From contig JAIRZW010000038.1 of the NCBI GenBank assembly GCA_031267015.1, forward strand, positions 1 through 14,800: 14,800 bases of DNA. Direction: 5' to 3'. The notes beneath the pieces were generated by a model. That model was not told the origin of the DNA. It searched no databases and saw nothing but the letters and a program-made list of their open reading frames with translations. Source of the stretch: Heliobacteriaceae bacterium. Its GTDB lineage: Bacteria; Cyanobacteriota; Vampirovibrionia; Gastranaerophilales; Gastranaerophilaceae. A program made the translations under genes and the position numbers. This document shows, one piece after another, positions 12,241 to 14,800 of this stretch (positions within the stretch are counted from its first letter, which is position 1; each line of letters opens with the position of its first letter).

Positions 12241-12390
12241 GCAGGCCCGCAAATTCAAGAGCTCTTGAATTTCCTGCAAAATGACCTTCTTGCGGACAAA
12301 ACTTGTACAGAACCAAACAGTCGGGATTTAGCTCAAATCCCCGGCATTGGTACAGAAATCGCGAAAAACATCACAGATTTCTTTACATAA
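12214..12390 (+). pseudogene. Possible remnant of a helix-hairpin-helix protein (C-terminal end)
   Basis: The frame ending at TAA 12388-12390 reads QIQELLNFLQNDLLADK...RDLAQIPGIGTEIAKNITDFFT. IPGIGxxIAxxIxxFF is a classic helix-hairpin-helix DNA-binding motif (compare LigA, ComEA or Cdd1-type HhH). The frame is open only from 12214, has no ATG and runs back into the 23-bp repeats. It therefore looks like the 3' end of a gene whose front was lost, perhaps when the repeat/ATPase block arrived. The parent family is not identifiable. Confidence 0.35.
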
Positions 12391-12673
12391 GGTTTTAATG
12401 GTTTTTGAGTTTTTGCGAGAGTTATTTAACAATATTTCTGAATAATGTCGTTTACATACATTTTCCACCACGCGTCCTGCATACATTATGCCTTTTTCCA
12501 GTGAAAATGAAACGTCAAAAAGTGCCTACAGAAACTCACCGAATTTTGTATATTTATAGCCTCTGTCTCTTTTATATCAATTATTTTCAGAGTTCGAACA
12601 TTTTATATAAAATGTAGTTTTTCAACTGGTTTGAGACTTCGGGAAAAATGAATTTTGAATTGACTTTTAAAAG
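12391..12673. other. AT-rich intergenic stretch without a convincing gene
   Basis: Only short, poorly composed ORFs are present. An 18-bp perfect palindrome (12598-12615, ACATTTTATATAAAATGT) followed shortly by five T, and the terminator-like repeat at 12655-12681, are the only structures seen. Confidence 0.5.
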
Positions 12674-12681
12674 CTATTCAA
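12655..12681 (-). terminator. Imperfect AT-rich hairpin at the end of the repeat-protein gene
   Basis: TTGAAT and CTTTT pair with ATTCAA and AAAAG across a 3x2 internal loop. On the minus strand the hairpin contains the TAG stop of the 338-codon ORF and is followed, after a few bases, by an A/T-rich run. It is a weak but plausible terminator. Confidence 0.3.
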
Positions 12682-13690
12682 AAAATGTGTCCCATTTTAA
12701 AATATATTCATCTAAATTCAAAATAAATGCTTCTAAGTCGAGCCCTACACCTTTTTTTATTGTCGGGGATTCTAAATTTAAACTCTTATATAAGCCACGA
12801 ACGAACATGTTTGAAATATTGGCAGAACCTCTTTCATAAGGCATTATGTTTGTTAATATAAATGTCATTTCTGCTATTTGGGCTTTTGCATTTTCTATTT
12901 CATCTTGTTTAAGTTTTGTACCATTTTGAACCTTTTTAATTAAAGGGATTAACTCATTGTATTTCTTTTCAGCATATTCAAAACCGGTTAGTATGTTATT
13001 TTTATTTGTACTGAAAGAATACGCTTTAGGATGTATGAGCGTTTTGCCATACCCTGAATAATCCACTTGTGTGATTTCAAGATTGGGGTATGGGCTTGGT
13101 TTCTTACCTTTATATATGTTTCTAACATCATCAAAACGAGAAACATATTCAGTAAAAAATTCCTTATCATAGGCAACTGGTCCATAGGGACTAGAGAATA
13201 TATCAGACCCTTTTCTCAAAATTCCTCGCATATTTTTTTTATTTGTGATAGCTCTATCTACCGATTTAGAATAAACATTTGTATCATATGCAATATTGTC
13301 TATAATAGCTCTAAAATTTTCTCCATTTGTCATTCTGATTTCAGCTTTTCCAGTTATTTGTTCCATTGCTGTAGCCCAAGCACCATCTTTAGGATAATAT
13401 TTTTCTAGTGATTCCATTCTCGTAAAGCTTTTGCTGCGTTCTATAATTTTTTTTAAAAGTATATCTATTTCAGCCTTTGAGAATTTTGTGTCAGCTAAAG
13501 ATTCCCATTTTATTTTTGAATAAGAATCACCTAATATTTTTTGTAATTCTTTTAAATTTTCAGGGTTGGATTTTTGCTGAATAATTGAATAAACGAAATT
13601 CCTTTTCCGGATTGTTTTTAAACTCAAAATTGTATCAACTTTGTCAATGAAATCATATTTTACCGTATCTCCCAAAAGTATTTTTTTCAT
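12674..13690 (-). CDS. Unknown protein, probable C-terminal part of a gene split by an in-frame TAA
   Basis: There are 338 residues from ATG 13690, without signal peptide or membrane segments. The first ~60 residues continue the helical repeats of the upstream ORF. The rest is a globular region of no recognised family, with conserved-looking stretches such as YPKDGAWATAMEQITGKAEI, GPVAYDKEFFTEYV and, near the end, NIMPYERGSANISNMFVRGL, which might belong to an enzymatic or effector-type domain. No SD precedes the ATG. The frame is the same as that of the upstream ORF, separated only by TAA and seven codons. It may therefore be translated by internal restart, by readthrough, or not at all. AT-rich composition sets this gene apart from the gmk-coaBC region. 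Confidence 0.6.
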   Translation of the reverse strand: MKKILLGDTVKYDFIDKVDTILSLKTIRKRNFVYSIIQQKSNPENLKELQKILGDSYSKIKWESLADTKFSKAEIDILLKKIIERSKSFTRMESLEKYYPKDGAWATAMEQITGKAEIRMTNGENFRAIIDNIAYDTNVYSKSVDRAITNKKNMRGILRKGSDIFSSPYGPVAYDKEFFTEYVSRFDDVRNIYKGKKPSPYPNLEITQVDYSGYGKTLIHPKAYSFSTNKNNILTGFEYAEKKYNELIPLIKKVQNGTKLKQDEIENAKAQIAEMTFILTNIMPYERGSANISNMFVRGLYKSLNLESPTIKKGVGLDLEAFILNLDEYILKWDTFFE

Positions 13691-13711
13691 TCGAGGATAT
13701 TTTTCAAAAGA

Positions 13712-14089
13712 TTATAAATTGTGAATAATTGCCTGGTATGAAAAATTGTTTTCTAAAGCTAATTGAACAATATCTTTCTTTTTTTGAGGCTCTTTTTCCA
13801 TTAAAGCAAATAATTCTTTTATATGTGAACCGGAAAGTTGTTTATTTTTAGCAAATTGTAAAATTTCATTTTTCTTTTTAGGATGCACCTTTATACATTC
13901 AACAAAGGCTTTTATCGCATCTACATCATTTGTTGCATCTCTTGGATTTGTTGCAAACCTTTTGATTTCTTTTGTAAGTTTTGGATTTTGTTTTTTGAGG
14001 TTTAATATTTCCTCAATATTATCTACTTTTTTCCTGATTCTAATAAAGCCAATTTTTTTCTTAGCAAACCATTTTTTTACATATACCAT
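13712..14089 (-). CDS. Unknown helical-repeat protein, probable N-terminal part of the same split gene
   Basis: The 125 codons are lysine-rich and helical, built of 31-residue units. IKAFVECIKVHPKKKNEILQ (59-78) and IKELFALMEKEPQKKKDIVQ (90-109) align with Pro at 70 and 101. The next unit continues past the TAA (13714-13712) with EKYPRMKKILL, whose Pro falls at 132 when the stop is counted as one codon. An earlier, diverged unit is seen at about 24-58. No SD is evident at ATG 14089; the frame is closed by an upstream stop, so the start is near here. Read alone it is a truncated product. Confidence 0.6.
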   Translation of the reverse strand: MVYVKKWFAKKKIGFIRIRKKVDNIEEILNLKKQNPKLTKEIKRFATNPRDATNDVDAIKAFVECIKVHPKKKNEILQFAKNKQLSGSHIKELFALMEKEPQKKKDIVQLALENNFSYQAIIHNL

Positions 14090-14398
14090 AAGAGGGCTTT
14101 CTCTTTGATATTTGAGATATTAAAGCAGGGCATTTATTTAAAATTCCTATCATTATTTGATGTATTTCCTTACACTGATTTCAAATTCGTTCTAAACACT
14201 AAGTAGCTGACAAACCACCTGCATATATAAAGTATTTTTATTCATAAAAATTGCTTTGAATATGTGCATAAAGTTATGTTATTTTTACCGAAGTTTTAAA
14301 CCAAATAACAATTGGTAAATAAATCTTAAAATCCAAGATTTCTTGGCGGTTTCTGGTCAGTAATTCCTCAATTAACGACAGCTTTTTATCAACTGTAA
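14090..14398. other. AT-rich intergenic region between the split gene and the acetyltransferase
   Basis: No RNA gene or good promoter was recognised. A 41-codon open frame without a start (minus strand, ending at 14274) follows the acetyltransferase stop and could be a gene remnant or chance. Confidence 0.4.
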
Positions 14399-14800
14399 CT
14401 AGACTGTTTCTCTTATAACTGTACAAGGATTTCCACAGGCGACGACTCTGGGCGCAATATTTTTTGTAACAACGCTTCCTGCTCCTATTGTAGTGCCTTC
14501 ACCTATTTCCACTCCGGGCAAAATAATTGAACCGCCGCCTATCCAACAATTTGCTCCGATTTTTATCTTCCTGGCGCTCTCTGTTAAAGTGTTTCTCTGC
14601 TCGGGATTAATCGGGTGAAGCGCAGTATAAAGCTGAACACCGGGAGCTATAAAAACATTATCACCAATTTCAATCTCATTGCAGTCAAGAAAAACGCAGT
14701 TGTAATTCACGAAAACATTTTTGCCAAACTTTATGTTTTCCCCGTAATCGCAATAAAAAGAGGGCATGATAACCACGCTGCTCATATCTTGTTTAAATAA
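14399..14800 (-). CDS. Maltose/galactoside O-acetyltransferase-like left-handed beta-helix protein (C-terminal part, runs off right edge)
   Basis: 134 codons are visible to the TAG stop at 14399. Hexapeptide repeats (FGKNVFVNYN, IGDNVFIAPGV, IGANCWIGGG, IGEGTTIGAGSVV) form the left-handed beta-helix of Maa/LacA/NodL-type acetyltransferases. The loop TALHPINPEQRN carries the catalytic His of the family, and the end reads GNPCTVIRE as in relatives. The frame remains open beyond ATG 14785 to the window edge (LFKQD before MSSVVIMPSFYCDYG), and homologues are about 180-190 aa, so the true start lies outside. Such enzymes move acetyl from acetyl-CoA to sugar hydroxyls; in an envelope context it may modify a surface glycan. 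Confidence 0.88.
   Translation of the reverse strand, partial: LFKQDMSSVVIMPSFYCDYGENIKFGKNVFVNYNCVFLDCNEIEIGDNVFIAPGVQLYTALHPINPEQRNTLTESARKIKIGANCWIGGGSIILPGVEIGEGTTIGAGSVVTKNIAPRVVACGNPCTVIRETV

Noticed and set aside
12405..12617. 70-codon plus-strand ORF
   Set aside because: Low-complexity, AT-rich and Tyr/Phe-rich product, no SD, no recognisable motif.
14274..14398. 41-codon minus-strand open frame (KKLSLIEELLTRNRQEIL...)
   Set aside because: No start codon and no motif; could be a remnant after the acetyltransferase, but chance is as likely.
14399..14785. Acetyltransferase truncated at its N-terminus (pseudogene)
   Set aside because: The frame stays open to the window edge, so the missing part is simply outside the window.

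Overview
The window looks like a moderately AT-rich chromosomal segment of an uncultured Gram-negative gut-type bacterium. The LptF/LptG permease implies an outer membrane. The type II/IV prepilin begins MKKAFTLSEVLITLGIIG, a pattern I associate with Candidatus Gastranaerophilales (Vampirovibrionia/Melainabacteria). That assignment is inference (roughly 0.5-0.6); Elusimicrobia-like or other gut lineages remain possible.

Layout. 1-131: start of a rubredoxin-like protein running off the left edge (-). 132-422: non-coding, with a small terminator-like hairpin and a 90-bp hairpin with 22-bp perfect arms. 423-1193: YkgJ-type Cys-cluster protein and a small exported Cys protein (+). 1190-3300: HELTH zincin-like protein and an LptF/LptG permease (-). 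3315-6137: glycosyltransferase, Na+/alanine-type symporter and ACT-domain protein (+). 6141-6265: promoter, putative ~90-nt sRNA and strong terminator. 6362-7012: prepilin (+). 7013-8158: soluble GAF histidine kinase (-). 8173-10686: gmk, coaBC and a Nif3-family gene (+), tightly packed. 10731-10802: tRNA-Gln(UUG). 10927-12144: AAA_14/DUF4143 ATPase (-) preceded by 23-bp-period repeats. 12214-12390: possible HhH gene remnant. 12674-14089: AT-rich helical-repeat gene split by one in-frame TAA (-). 14399-14800: LbH O-acetyltransferase running off the right edge (-).

Three signals stand out. (1) Start architecture: transcription-leading genes lack a Shine-Dalgarno and carry an (often extended) -10 hexamer 6-7 nt before the ATG, implying leaderless mRNAs, whereas most downstream operon genes have a clear SD. 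Two divergent gene pairs (lptF/G-glycosyltransferase and kinase-gmk) are separated by exactly 14 bp that form a near-symmetric two-way -10 module. (2) Several short palindromic or low-complexity repeats sit in frame inside housekeeping genes (glycosyltransferase, coaBC twice, Nif3), mostly at linkers or loops, and one shared element is read in different frames. This resembles the coding palindromic elements described in Rickettsia. (3) The 12.7-14.1 kb gene keeps an exact 31-residue Pro spacing across its internal stop, which argues for one recently broken gene, or for recoding.

Functionally the core is nucleotide and CoA synthesis (gmk, coaBC), envelope biogenesis (permease, glycosyltransferase), amino-acid uptake (symporter, with an ACT protein) and surface pili (prepilin). 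The right third is accessory-like: AT-rich, with a DUF4143 ATPase, gene remnants and unrecognised repeat proteins.
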